Source: Deltaproteobacteria bacterium
GTDB lineage: Bacteria; Desulfobacterota; WTBG01
Assembly: GCA_013139225.1 (NCBI GenBank)
Contig: WTBG01000087.1
Coordinates: 1 to 7,186 of the forward strand
Reading direction: 5' to 3'
DNA length: 7,186 nucleotides
Position 1 is the first letter of the stretch, and each line of letters opens with the position of its first letter. Positions 1-5,801 of this stretch are shown here, piece after piece. Made by a program: the position numbers and the translations under genes. The notes beneath the pieces were generated by a model. The model saw only the letters and a program-made list of their open reading frames with translations. It made no database searches and had not been told where the DNA came from.

Positions 1-1340
1 CAAGCATACTGCTTATTAATCCATGGATTTATGATTTTGCTGCTTATGATTTGTGGATAAGACCGTTGGGTTTGCTTTATATCGCTAGCGTTCTCAGAAA
101 GAATGGATACGATATATATTTTATAGATTGCCTTGACACAAATCATTCTCAGATGATGCGTAAGAAAGAAATTGAGAAAGCCACTCGCAAGAAGTATGGA
201 TCCGGACATTTTTTTAAAGAGCATATAGAAAAACCAACGATACTGAAGGAAATACCTCGTAAGTATAGTCGCTATGGTATTACTCCTGAACTGTTTGAGC
301 AGGAGCTTATGAAGGTACCGAAACCAGACGTTATTTTAATCACCTCAATGATGACATATTGGTACCCGGGTGTTTCCAAAACAATAACTTTAATTAAAGA
401 ACACTATCCTGATACGCCGGTGATTTTGGGAGGTATATACACCACGCTTTGTCCTGACCATGCTTCAAAGTATTCAGGTGCAGATTACTATATCTGTGGT
501 GAGGGTGAAGAGTCAGTTCTAAAAAAAATAGGTGAGATAACTAATCGAACTGCTTCATTCATGCCAAATCTAAAAGAGCTTGATACATTGCCATATCCTG
601 CATTTGATCTAATGTCACATCACGATTCTCTCTGCATTCTTACGTCAAGGGGATGTCCTTACAGGTGTACCTACTGTGCCTCTCCTAATTTAAATAACGG
701 ATTTAGACAAAGAGGTGTTTCAAACATTTTAGATGAAATATTGTATTGGACTGGTTCTTATCCAGTTAAAGAATTTGTCTTTTATGATGATGCACTCCTA
801 TACAAAGCAGGTGAAAGGTTTGTTCCGCTGTTTAAAGAAATCATAAAGAGAGATATTAAGTGTAATTTTCACACTCCAAATGGCCTTCATGTCAAAGGGA
901 TTACCAAGAAGGTTTCCGAGCTTTTATTTCAAGCAGGGTTTAAAACTATAAGACTTGGTTTTGAGACGGTAGATAAAAACAAACAGATTCAGACAGGGGG
1001 GAAAACGAACAATAAAGAATTTGAACAGGCGGTAAAACACATGAGACAGGCAGGCTATGAATCGGAGGATATCGGAGTTTATCTTCTTGTAGGGCTTCCG
1101 GGACAAGGGGCTGAAGAAGTTAGAAGGAGTATAAGGTTTGTCGTGGATTGTGGAGCACATCCCTTCCTGGCTGAATATTCTCCCATACCAGGGACTTCTT
1201 TATGGGAAGATGCCCTTAAGGCCTCACCATTCAATTTGGATGAAGACCCCTTGTTTCACAACAATTCAATTTTACCCTGTCGCTCAGATAAGTTGTCATG
1301 GGAACATTTGTATCAATTGAAGAACGAAGTAAAAGGTTAA
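1..1340 (+). CDS. B12-binding-type radical SAM protein, 5'-truncated by the window edge
   Basis: The reading frame is open from base 3 with no start before the edge. It begins SILLINPWIYDF and runs into DLWIRPLGLLYIASVLRKNG, the usual first strand and helix of the Rossmann-like cobalamin-binding domain in this family, so the TTG at 51 is not the true start. The N-terminal domain continues through DVILITSMMTYWYPG and VILGGIYTTLCPDHASKY to the family-typical CGEGEES stretch (about 495-515). The radical SAM cluster motif CPYRCTYC follows, with cysteines at 654-656, 666-668 and 675-677. They bind a [4Fe-4S] cluster that cleaves S-adenosylmethionine. Downstream FVFYDDALL, IRLGFETVDK and VGLPGQ match the TIM-barrel strands. 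The visible part is 445 residues and ends with TAA. Substrate cannot be predicted; relatives act in lipid, cofactor, peptide or natural-product modification. No cotranscribed downstream gene is visible, since the next gene faces it. Confidence 0.93.
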   Translation, partial: SILLINPWIYDFAAYDLWIRPLGLLYIASVLRKNGYDIYFIDCLDTNHSQMMRKKEIEKATRKKYGSGHFFKEHIEKPTILKEIPRKYSRYGITPELFEQELMKVPKPDVILITSMMTYWYPGVSKTITLIKEHYPDTPVILGGIYTTLCPDHASKYSGADYYICGEGEESVLKKIGEITNRTASFMPNLKELDTLPYPAFDLMSHHDSLCILTSRGCPYRCTYCASPNLNNGFRQRGVSNILDEILYWTGSYPVKEFVFYDDALLYKAGERFVPLFKEIIKRDIKCNFHTPNGLHVKGITKKVSELLFQAGFKTIRLGFETVDKNKQIQTGGKTNNKEFEQAVKHMRQAGYESEDIGVYLLVGLPGQGAEEVRRSIRFVVDCGAHPFLAEYSPIPGTSLWEDALKASPFNLDEDPLFHNNSILPCRSDKLSWEHLYQLKNEVKG

Positions 1341-1392
1341 GCAAAACTTATACTGAGCTGAATTCCAACCTTGAAAGAGGAACGTCATCTTC

Positions 1393-1427
1393 TCCCCCTT
1401 TGTAAAAGTGGGATAGGGGTAATTTAC
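1393..1427. repeat. C-run/G-run hairpin repeat
   Basis: CCCCCTTT (1394-1401) pairs with AAAGTGGG (1405-1412) across a three-base loop with one mismatch. A second G-run (1416-1419) and a small GTAA/TTAC palindrome follow. It lies 53 bases after the radical SAM stop codon. No T-tract follows on either strand, so it does not look like a standard intrinsic terminator. Its form matches widespread dispersed repeats with a 'ccccctttgtaaaag' core known from many environmental genomes (from memory). Confidence 0.55.
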
Positions 1428-1470
1428 AAAAATATGGATCAAGAATTTATCTTTTATGAATAAACATTAT

Positions 1471-1498
1471 ATCTTCTCTGCGTTCTCTGCGGTGAATG
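1471..1498. repeat. Tandem CTGCG repeat, two units
   Basis: Two CTCTGCG units have their CTGCG cores at 1478 and 1487, a 9-base period. The element ends next to the stop codon (1500-1502, read on the minus strand) of the DUF2065 gene. It resembles the three-unit elements at 2990-3014 and 5365-5389, which have a 10-base period, and is probably a shorter relative. Confidence 0.5.
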
Positions 1499-1499
1499 G

Positions 1500-1703
1500 T
1501 TAGATTGATTTATAAAGATAATATCTTGTCAAATAAATGAGTAATAGTCCAATAGAGATTGATACAATACCAAATATCCTCAACCAAGTCGTGGGCATCT
1601 GTGGAATTTTTTCCATTATTGATTTCATTTTTTCTGGGAAGGTAAAATAGGGGAGGCCTTCAACAATGAGAACCATACCTAAAACAGTTAAAAAATATTC
1701 CAT
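1500..1703 (-). CDS. Small membrane protein, DUF2065 (YjeT-like) family
   Basis: This 67-residue protein starts MEYFLTVLGMVLIVEGLPYF and has two hydrophobic segments, about residues 2-21 and 41-60, joined by a polar loop (FPEKMKSIMEKIPQMPTTWLR). Length, the GMVLIVEGLPYF segment and the P.KM...M..IPQMP..LR..G pattern match DUF2065, inner-membrane proteins of unknown function. The frame is open upstream to an ATG at 1760, but I chose ATG 1703. Family members begin at this point, an AAGGAG lies at 1717-1722, and the best promoter (1763-1791) would start transcription near 1756, inside the longer form. The Shine-Dalgarno spacing is 13 bases, longer than usual. The gene is divergent from agmatinase and convergent with the radical SAM gene, so it probably forms a single-gene unit. 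Confidence 0.85.
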   Translation of the reverse strand: MEYFLTVLGMVLIVEGLPYFTFPEKMKSIMEKIPQMPTTWLRIFGIVSISIGLLLIYLTRYYLYKSI

Positions 1704-1762
1704 AGAGTTTCTCGATCTCCTTAAATATTTGAATTCGCATACTATATAGAAGCTGTCCATTA

Positions 1763-1791
1763 AATGTATTCAATTATATTTTGCCAGTCAA
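1763..1791 (-). promoter_or_regulatory. Predicted sigma70-type promoter for the DUF2065 gene
   Basis: On the minus strand, TTGACT (-35, complement of 1786-1791) is followed after exactly 17 bases by TACATT (-10, complement of 1763-1768). These are 5/6 and 4/6 matches to TTGACA and TATAAT. Transcription would begin near 1756, giving a leader of about 53 bases to ATG 1703. Motif match only. Confidence 0.45.
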
Positions 1792-1801
1792 GTGAATTAT
1801 A

Positions 1802-1832
1802 GGGGTCAGGGAGTAGGGTAGCGGGTGCTGGG
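1802..1832 (+). other. G-quadruplex-forming motif in divergent intergenic region
   Basis: Five G-tracts lie at 1802-1805, 1809-1811, 1816-1818, 1823-1825 and 1830-1832, separated by loops of 3, 4, 4 and 4 bases. This fits the standard G3+N1-7 quadruplex rule with one spare tract. G-rich sequence continues to about 1858 (ggtgatggaatggtgg). It lies between the DUF2065 promoter and the agmatinase start, on the agmatinase coding strand. It may simply be part of a dispersed repeat. Confidence 0.6.
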
Positions 1833-1870
1833 TGATGGAATGGTGGAAGAATGGAGTGTTGGAAGAATTA

Positions 1871-1926
1871 AAATGACAAATGACAAAATCCAAAGTCCAA
1901 ATGAATGACAAAGATCAAATAACAAA
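1871..1926. repeat. AT-rich 'tgacaaa' repeat tract
   Basis: TGACAAA occurs in tandem at 1874-1880 and 1881-1887 and again at 1906-1912, mixed with 'ccaaa' words (ccaaagtccaaat). It is simple-sequence-like, noncoding, and 20 bases upstream of the agmatinase Shine-Dalgarno site. A related tract, partly inverted, occurs near 6950-7040. With the G-rich block it fills the 264-base gap between the DUF2065 and agmatinase genes. Confidence 0.5.
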
Positions 1927-1946
1927 GCAAAGATGGAAGGATTAAA

Positions 1947-1952
1947 AAGGAG
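1947..1952 (+). promoter_or_regulatory. Shine-Dalgarno site of agmatinase, unusually distant
   Basis: AAGGAG lies 15 bases before ATG 1968. The start is firm because an in-frame TAA at 1959-1961 excludes anything upstream and the next in-frame ATG is codon 55. The long spacing is therefore real, or AAGGAG is not the element used. Confidence 0.5.
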
Positions 1953-1967
1953 TTGGTGTAAATTAAG

Positions 1968-2849
1968 ATGAATGAGAAACCAATCTTAAGTTTTGCTGGA
2001 ATTGAACCAGAGTATTCAGACTTGGATAAATCCAGGATTACAGTTATACCTGTTCCTTATGATTTAACCACCACCTACATTTCCGGGGCAAGGAACGGCC
2101 CGAGGGCAATTATCGAAGCTTCTAACCACATGGAGTTATATGATGAAGAGCTTGAAAAAGAAACCTATCGTGTGGGCATATATACACATGATGCGCTTGC
2201 GGTAACTGATGAAAAACCTGAAGATATGCTGCGTATAGTTTCAAAAGCTGTTTCTTCGTGTATTAAATCCGAGCAGTTTCAAGTGATGCTGGGCGGGGAA
2301 CATTCAATTTCACTGGGGATGGTAAGAGAATTAGCGAAAAAGTATCCTCATTTATCTGTACTTCAGTTGGATGCTCATGCAGATTTGAGAGATTCTTATC
2401 AGGGGACACCTTACAACCATGCTTGTGTGGGGAGAAGGATAAGCGAAATTTGTCCACTTGTTCAGGCTGGTGTGAGGAGTATGAGTAAAGGAGAAGGGGA
2501 TTACCTGAGGTCTGCGCAGGTTGTAAATATATCAGATTATGAGATTAAACAAAATGATGGATGGATTGATAAAATTTTAGGCTACTTAACAGATGATGTA
2601 TATCTGACACTGGACCTTGATGTTTTAGATCCAGCTATTATGCCTTCTGTAGGCACACCAGAACCGGGTGGTTTGAGTTGGTATGAAACTATTGATTTTT
2701 TAAGATTGCTTTCACAGCATAAAAAGATTGTCTCTTTTGATCTGGTTGAGCTTTCTCCTCAGCCTGGAAATATTGCCCCTGACTTCTTGGCTGCAAAACT
2801 GACTTATCGAATCATGGGTTACGTTGCAGAATCGAGAGGATGGATATAA
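1968..2849 (+). CDS. speB: Agmatinase (agmatine ureohydrolase)
   Basis: This is a 293-residue member of the arginase/agmatinase ureohydrolase family at full length. It hydrolyses agmatine to putrescine and urea in the cytoplasm using a binuclear manganese centre. All metal ligands are visible: H112 in GGEHS (109-113), D135, H137 and D139 in DAHAD, and D216 and D218 in LDLDVLDP (215-222). Substrate-pocket signatures are YNHACVGRR (149-157) and GTPEPGG (229-235). The N-terminal VIPVPYDLTTTY...ARNGPRAI segment is typical of agmatinases and unlike formimidoylglutamase. The late VELSPQPGN...LAAKL segment (260-278) has PQPGN where many family members carry an Asp (P..D). The start at ATG 1968 is fixed by an in-frame stop three codons upstream. 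No arginine decarboxylase or urease gene is in the window, so agmatine must come from elsewhere. Arginase-like or guanidinobutyrase activity is less likely but not excluded. Confidence 0.93.
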   Translation: MNEKPILSFAGIEPEYSDLDKSRITVIPVPYDLTTTYISGARNGPRAIIEASNHMELYDEELEKETYRVGIYTHDALAVTDEKPEDMLRIVSKAVSSCIKSEQFQVMLGGEHSISLGMVRELAKKYPHLSVLQLDAHADLRDSYQGTPYNHACVGRRISEICPLVQAGVRSMSKGEGDYLRSAQVVNISDYEIKQNDGWIDKILGYLTDDVYLTLDLDVLDPAIMPSVGTPEPGGLSWYETIDFLRLLSQHKKIVSFDLVELSPQPGNIAPDFLAAKLTYRIMGYVAESRGWI

Positions 2850-2851
2850 TC

Positions 2852-2951
2852 GATTGCGGATTTTGGATTGTGGAATTAAGCAATTGCGGATTTTGGATTG
2901 CGGATTTCTGAATTAAGATCCAAAACCTAAAATCATAAATCCCAAATCCAA
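2852..2951. repeat. Direct and inverted repeat between convergent genes
   Basis: An exact 18-base word, attgcggattttggattg, occurs at 2853-2870 and 2883-2900 (30-base period), each followed by gaattaag (2873-2880 and 2910-2917). TTTTGGAT (2891-2898) can pair with ATCCAAAA (2918-2925), and the right half (aaatcccaaatcc) is a loose inverse of the left. It lies between the ends of agmatinase and the cysteine-rich gene. No T-tract follows the hairpin, so terminator function is uncertain. Confidence 0.65.
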
Positions 2952-2987
2952 GATGTAATGACTAAATCATTTGTTGAAAAAATATTT

Positions 2988-3016
2988 TGCTGCGTTTATC
3001 TGCGGGTATCTGCGTC
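2988..3016. repeat. CTGCG decamer repeat, three units at exact 10-base period
   Basis: CTGCG begins at 2990, 3000 and 3010, an exact 10-base period; on the minus strand this reads CGCAGAT plus three bases, tandemly. The element overlaps the 3' end of the cysteine-rich gene and encodes its last residues (EDADTRR) and its TAA stop. A close relative lies at 5365-5389. Confidence 0.7.
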
Positions 3017-3931
3017 CTCATAAACTTTTTCTTTTTCTACTTTAGAGCAGCTATCTGCAAGGAGAAGTTTAGAGATGGTATAGCTGCAAAAGTGTGGGTC
3101 TCTGATACCTTCTAAACAGAACAGCATCCGTTGCCTTTTCGAATCTGAAATGATATCCAAAAGGGAGCCTTTATCACAGTTAAGACATTTTTCATATTGA
3201 ACAGGGATAATCGTTCCTGTTTTTTTAGCCAGATGAGCTTTGCTTTCCGTCCAGGTTTCATTATCTGCTTTTTCATCTATGTCGATACGGTTTAACCTGG
3301 AGAGAATAATCCTTCCATCCTTTTCATTAAATCGGGCATAGAAATTCACTTTATCACCCTTGCAGAAATTGTAGCGATGTTGCATTCTTGAACTAATCTT
3401 TGCGTAAACGAGGTCATTGAAATGATCTAGATTTATGTAGCCTTCTTTAAAGTTGATTAGAAAACCGTCAAAAGATAATTGACTGTTTCGGTGGTTATCA
3501 TTTTTATAAAAACTGGGCTTAAGGGAATTAATGGTTCCAGAAAAATCAATCTCATTACCCCTTAATTCTTCTAACCAATCCTCAAAAAGGTTGAAATTGC
3601 GAATGAATTTTTGATACTCAACATCACTTAGTAGAAGTTCAGGTTGTAAAATTTCTTTTTCATCATAGAATTCCTTGCAATTGAAACAGTTCTTACCAAC
3701 ATGTTTAAACTTTTTAGAACAGGGTTTGCCTTTATTTAAAAGACGGCATCTCCAGTTAAAATATATACAACCTTCCGGATAGCACTTTTTTGCCTTGAGA
3801 ACATGATAAACGGATACTCTATGCTCGAAATTAACATGAGATTGATGAACACACTTAAAGATGTCATGGCGTTTGTATTGGTTTATGATAGTTTTTGATA
3901 GGGGTTGTTTGTATTGGAATTTCACGGTCAT
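2996..3931 (-). CDS. Cysteine-rich protein of unknown function, possible metal and nucleic-acid binding
   Basis: I do not recognise the family of this 311-residue protein. The N-terminal region has ordered cysteines at 50, 55, 62, 71, 82 and 85 (CX4CX6CX8CX10CX2C), with further His residues, suggesting a zinc or Fe-S site. The middle (about 128-218) alternates beta-like strands: DFSGTINSL, LSFDGFLINF, YINLDHFNDLVYAKIS, FCKGDKVNFYARF, GRIILSRLNRIDI. The GDKVNFYARF...GRIILSRL part resembles an OB-fold, but this is inference. A second cysteine set (249, 252, 272, 282) could be a zinc ribbon. There is no signal peptide or membrane segment. The ATG at 3931 has only a weak GAGAG four bases upstream. 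It lies 69 bases after the symporter stop on the same strand, so cotranscription is possible. The last residues are encoded by a dispersed repeat, so the native C-terminus may have been altered by insertion. Confidence 0.78.
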   Translation of the reverse strand: MTVKFQYKQPLSKTIINQYKRHDIFKCVHQSHVNFEHRVSVYHVLKAKKCYPEGCIYFNWRCRLLNKGKPCSKKFKHVGKNCFNCKEFYDEKEILQPELLLSDVEYQKFIRNFNLFEDWLEELRGNEIDFSGTINSLKPSFYKNDNHRNSQLSFDGFLINFKEGYINLDHFNDLVYAKISSRMQHRYNFCKGDKVNFYARFNEKDGRIILSRLNRIDIDEKADNETWTESKAHLAKKTGTIIPVQYEKCLNCDKGSLLDIISDSKRQRMLFCLEGIRDPHFCSYTISKLLLADSCSKVEKEKVYEDADTRR

Positions 3932-4000
3932 TCAACTCTCGAAAAGTATAGACAAAGCTATTTAACTTCATTGTATACTGAGAAAAAATACAGGAGACAG

Positions 4001-5320
4001 TTACTGAATCTTAACTTCTCTAAAAATACTACTGCTTAAAGCCAAAAGTGCAATCAGGTTAGGAATTGCCATGGAGGCATTCAGGATGTCTGAAAGATCC
4101 CAGACAAGATTAACTTCAATAGTTGCTCCTATGGCAATAAAGATACAATATATCAAACGGTAAGGAGATCTTGCTGAAAACCCAAATATATATTGAATAC
4201 ACTTTTCTCCATAATATGACCAGCCAATGATGGTCGAAAATGCAAAAACAACCAAGCTTACAGTAACAATATGTTTCCCAAGTCCAGGTAAGCCTAAGTT
4301 AAAAGCTAATGAGGTAAGTGAAGAACTATTTTCACCACTAGACCAGGCTTCAGGAAAAAGGAGAATAACAAAAGCAGTCATTGAACATATGACAATTGTG
4401 TCAAAAAATACACCGGACATGGAGATAAACCCCTGGTTTAAAGGACTGTCTGTTTTAGCAGCAGCATGTGCTATAGATGTGCTCCCTAACCCGGCTTCAT
4501 TGGAAAACACTCCCCTTGTAACCCCATAACGGATAGCTTGTGACACAACAGCACCAGCAAATCCACCACTGGCGGCAATAGGTGTGAAGGCATGGGTAAT
4601 GATCAGTGAGAATACGTCATCTATTTTTGTTACATTAAAAATTAATATTAGAAATGCACCTCCTATATAAATTAGAGACATAAAAGGAACCATTACTTCT
4701 GTAACCCTGCCTATCCTCTTTATTCCACCGATAATGACTAGAGCGGCAAGAATAGCTAGAGAGATTCCAGTAACTACTTCGGGGATCCCCCAACATTTAT
4801 ATAATACAAGAGCTACTGAATTGGATTGTGCCATATTCCCGATACCAAAAGCTGATATGGCTCCAAAAAAGGCAAAGAACCACGCCAGCCACTTGATGTG
4901 CAACCCTTTTGAGATATACCACATAGGTCCACCAGAAATGGTGCCGTCTTCCAATACATGTCTGTATTTAACTGCCAGAAATGATTCGCAGAATTTAGTT
5001 GCCATTCCGAAAACGGCGCAGACCCACATCCAGAAGATTGCTCCAGGTCCCCCCAGGTAAATAGCAGTGGCAACTCCTGCAATGTTGCCTGTGCCAATAG
5101 TGGCTGATAGTTCAGTGGTAAGGGCTTGAAAAGGAGTTATATCACCATGAGCAGTTCCTGGTTTTCTTCCTTTAAGTAGCTGTTTTAAGGTGTGAGGAAG
5201 TTTGCGGATCGGTAAGAATCTTAGTCCTATTGTGAGAAATACACCGGTTACTAAGAGGAGAAGTATGTAGGGTATTGTTATTAAAGAGCTGATGTAGTAG
5301 ATAAGATTATCTAATTCCAT
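4001..5320 (-). CDS. Sodium:alanine/glycine symporter, AGCS family
   Basis: This is a 439-residue inner-membrane carrier of the amino acid:cation symporter family (AGCS; AlsT/DagA type), importing alanine or glycine with sodium. It is hydrophobic throughout, with about ten or eleven predicted helices. Family signatures are TELSATIGTGNIAGVATAI (69-87), LGGPGAIFWMWV and FGMATKFCESFLAVKYR (89-120), GGPMWY (130-135), RYGVTRGVFSNEAGLGS (264-280), GWSYYGEKC (366-374) and the closing IPNLIALL. Length is normal for the shorter family members. The frame extends to a TTG at 5350, but I prefer ATG 5320: it is the stronger start codon, a weak GGA lies seven bases upstream, and family members begin just before the first helix. 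TTG 5350 remains possible. Upstream lie a phased repeat and AT-rich DNA with TATAAT-like words (for example the complement of 5458-5463) but no matching -35. Confidence 0.93.
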   Translation of the reverse strand: MELDNLIYYISSLITIPYILLLLVTGVFLTIGLRFLPIRKLPHTLKQLLKGRKPGTAHGDITPFQALTTELSATIGTGNIAGVATAIYLGGPGAIFWMWVCAVFGMATKFCESFLAVKYRHVLEDGTISGGPMWYISKGLHIKWLAWFFAFFGAISAFGIGNMAQSNSVALVLYKCWGIPEVVTGISLAILAALVIIGGIKRIGRVTEVMVPFMSLIYIGGAFLILIFNVTKIDDVFSLIITHAFTPIAASGGFAGAVVSQAIRYGVTRGVFSNEAGLGSTSIAHAAAKTDSPLNQGFISMSGVFFDTIVICSMTAFVILLFPEAWSSGENSSSLTSLAFNLGLPGLGKHIVTVSLVVFAFSTIIGWSYYGEKCIQYIFGFSARSPYRLIYCIFIAIGATIEVNLVWDLSDILNASMAIPNLIALLALSSSIFREVKIQ

Positions 5321-5360
5321 TTCAGTATCCAAGGGTAGATTGTGATACAATCATTTAAAT

Positions 5361-5392
5361 TTATCCGCGAAAATATGCGAAAATCTGCGGCA
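5361..5392. repeat. GCG-phased decamer repeat, three units
   Basis: GCG words start at 5367, 5377 and 5387, an exact 10-base period; on the minus strand the units read CGCAGATTTT, CGCATATTTT and CGCGGATAAA. This is the same element class as 2990-3014. It lies 47-69 bases upstream of ATG 5320 of the symporter gene, so it would sit in its leader or promoter region. Confidence 0.65.
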
Positions 5393-5547
5393 AGATATAT
5401 CTTAGAATTAATAGTTGTTATAATTTAGAATATTTGTTATGCATTATATATCCGTCTATTATAGTCCAAAAAACTTAACAAATGGGGCAAGTATTTTTTA
5501 AGCATACACTTACGCAAAGTGATGCTGGTTGCAATAATACGATGATC

Positions 5548-5574
5548 TTGGATACTGGATTCTTGATACTGGAT
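5548..5574. repeat. Short direct repeat 'ttggatactggat'
   Basis: ttggatactggat (5548-5560) is followed by ttgatactggat (5563-5574), 12 of 13 bases shared with one deletion. It is part of the 5321-5801 gene-free stretch. Open frames crossing this stretch on both strands are repeat-derived and have no recognisable protein features. Confidence 0.5.
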
Positions 5575-5597
5575 AAAACAAAATCGTCTTTCACTAT

Positions 5598-5639
5598 TTG
5601 TAGATTCGGGATTTCTGATTCGAACTCCGCAATCTACAA
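5598..5639. repeat. Inverted repeat hairpin in the gene-free stretch
   Basis: TTGTAGATT (5598-5606) pairs with AATCTACAA (5631-5639), and CGG (5607-5609) can pair with CCG (5627-5629) after one bulged base, giving about 12 pairs. The loop carries 'gatttctgattcg', and the flank 5640-5657 continues with 'ccgatatccgcattcc'. The words match the 'gattgcggattt' class at 2852-2951. No T-tract follows. Confidence 0.6.
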
Positions 5640-5707
5640 TCCGATATCCGCATTCCTTAAATCTAGTATCGCGAAGCTTCATTGGTTTGAGGCGAAGACA
5701 CGCCAGA

Positions 5708-5735
5708 TATTTAGAACCACAGATATTTCTAAATA
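5708..5735. repeat. Nine-base inverted repeat upstream of the 5802 gene
   Basis: TATTTAGAA (5708-5716) and TTCTAAATA (5727-5735) are perfect inverse arms with a ten-base loop. The position, 67-94 bases before the ATG, allows a regulatory role, but it may be another repeat. Confidence 0.45.
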
Positions 5736-5751
5736 CGCCTTATAGCATACT

Positions 5752-5770
5752 ATCTAGCTTATGACTAGAT
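5752..5770. promoter_or_regulatory. Possible operator-like inverted repeat
   Basis: ATCTAG (5752-5757) and CTAGAT (5765-5770) flank a seven-base spacer, 31 bases before the ATG at 5802 and just upstream of its ribosome binding site. Short AT-rich inverted repeats arise easily by chance, so operator function is a guess. Confidence 0.25.
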
Positions 5771-5779
5771 TTAACTGAA

Positions 5780-5789
5780 AAGGAAAGGG
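5780..5789 (+). promoter_or_regulatory. Ribosome binding site of the 5802 gene
   Basis: AAGGAAAGGG is purine-rich. Its nearest GGG ends 12 bases before ATG 5802, again a longer gap than usual, as with the other two Shine-Dalgarno-like sites here. Confidence 0.5.
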
Positions 5790-5801
5790 TTTATATCAGC
5801 T

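Noticed and set aside
51..53. TTG at 51 as start of the radical SAM gene
   Set aside because: In-frame codons 3-50 encode the conserved first strand of the B12-binding fold, so the true start lies outside the window.
924..1320. Two short open frames within the radical SAM gene
   Set aside because: The enclosing gene has family features on both sides of them; no ribosome sites or recognisable products.
1394..1419. Intrinsic terminator for the radical SAM gene
   Set aside because: A stem exists but no T-tract follows in either direction; more likely a dispersed repeat.
2263..2457. Minus-strand frame across the agmatinase catalytic region
   Set aside because: It is antisense to the conserved GGEHS and DAHAD codons, which explain its openness.
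1471..3016. CRISPR array
   Set aside because: Repeat units are 9-10 bases or degenerate, without the regular 25-40 base repeats and unique spacers, and no cas genes are present.
4227..5097. Open frames of roughly 100 residues inside the symporter gene, two on the plus strand and one on the minus strand in another frame
   Set aside because: They are shadows of a well-identified AGCS gene whose signatures cover the same bases.
5437..5745. Overlapping open frames of about 80 residues on both strands in the 5321-5801 gap
   Set aside because: Both read through repeat units, mirror each other, lack ribosome sites and have no protein-like pattern.
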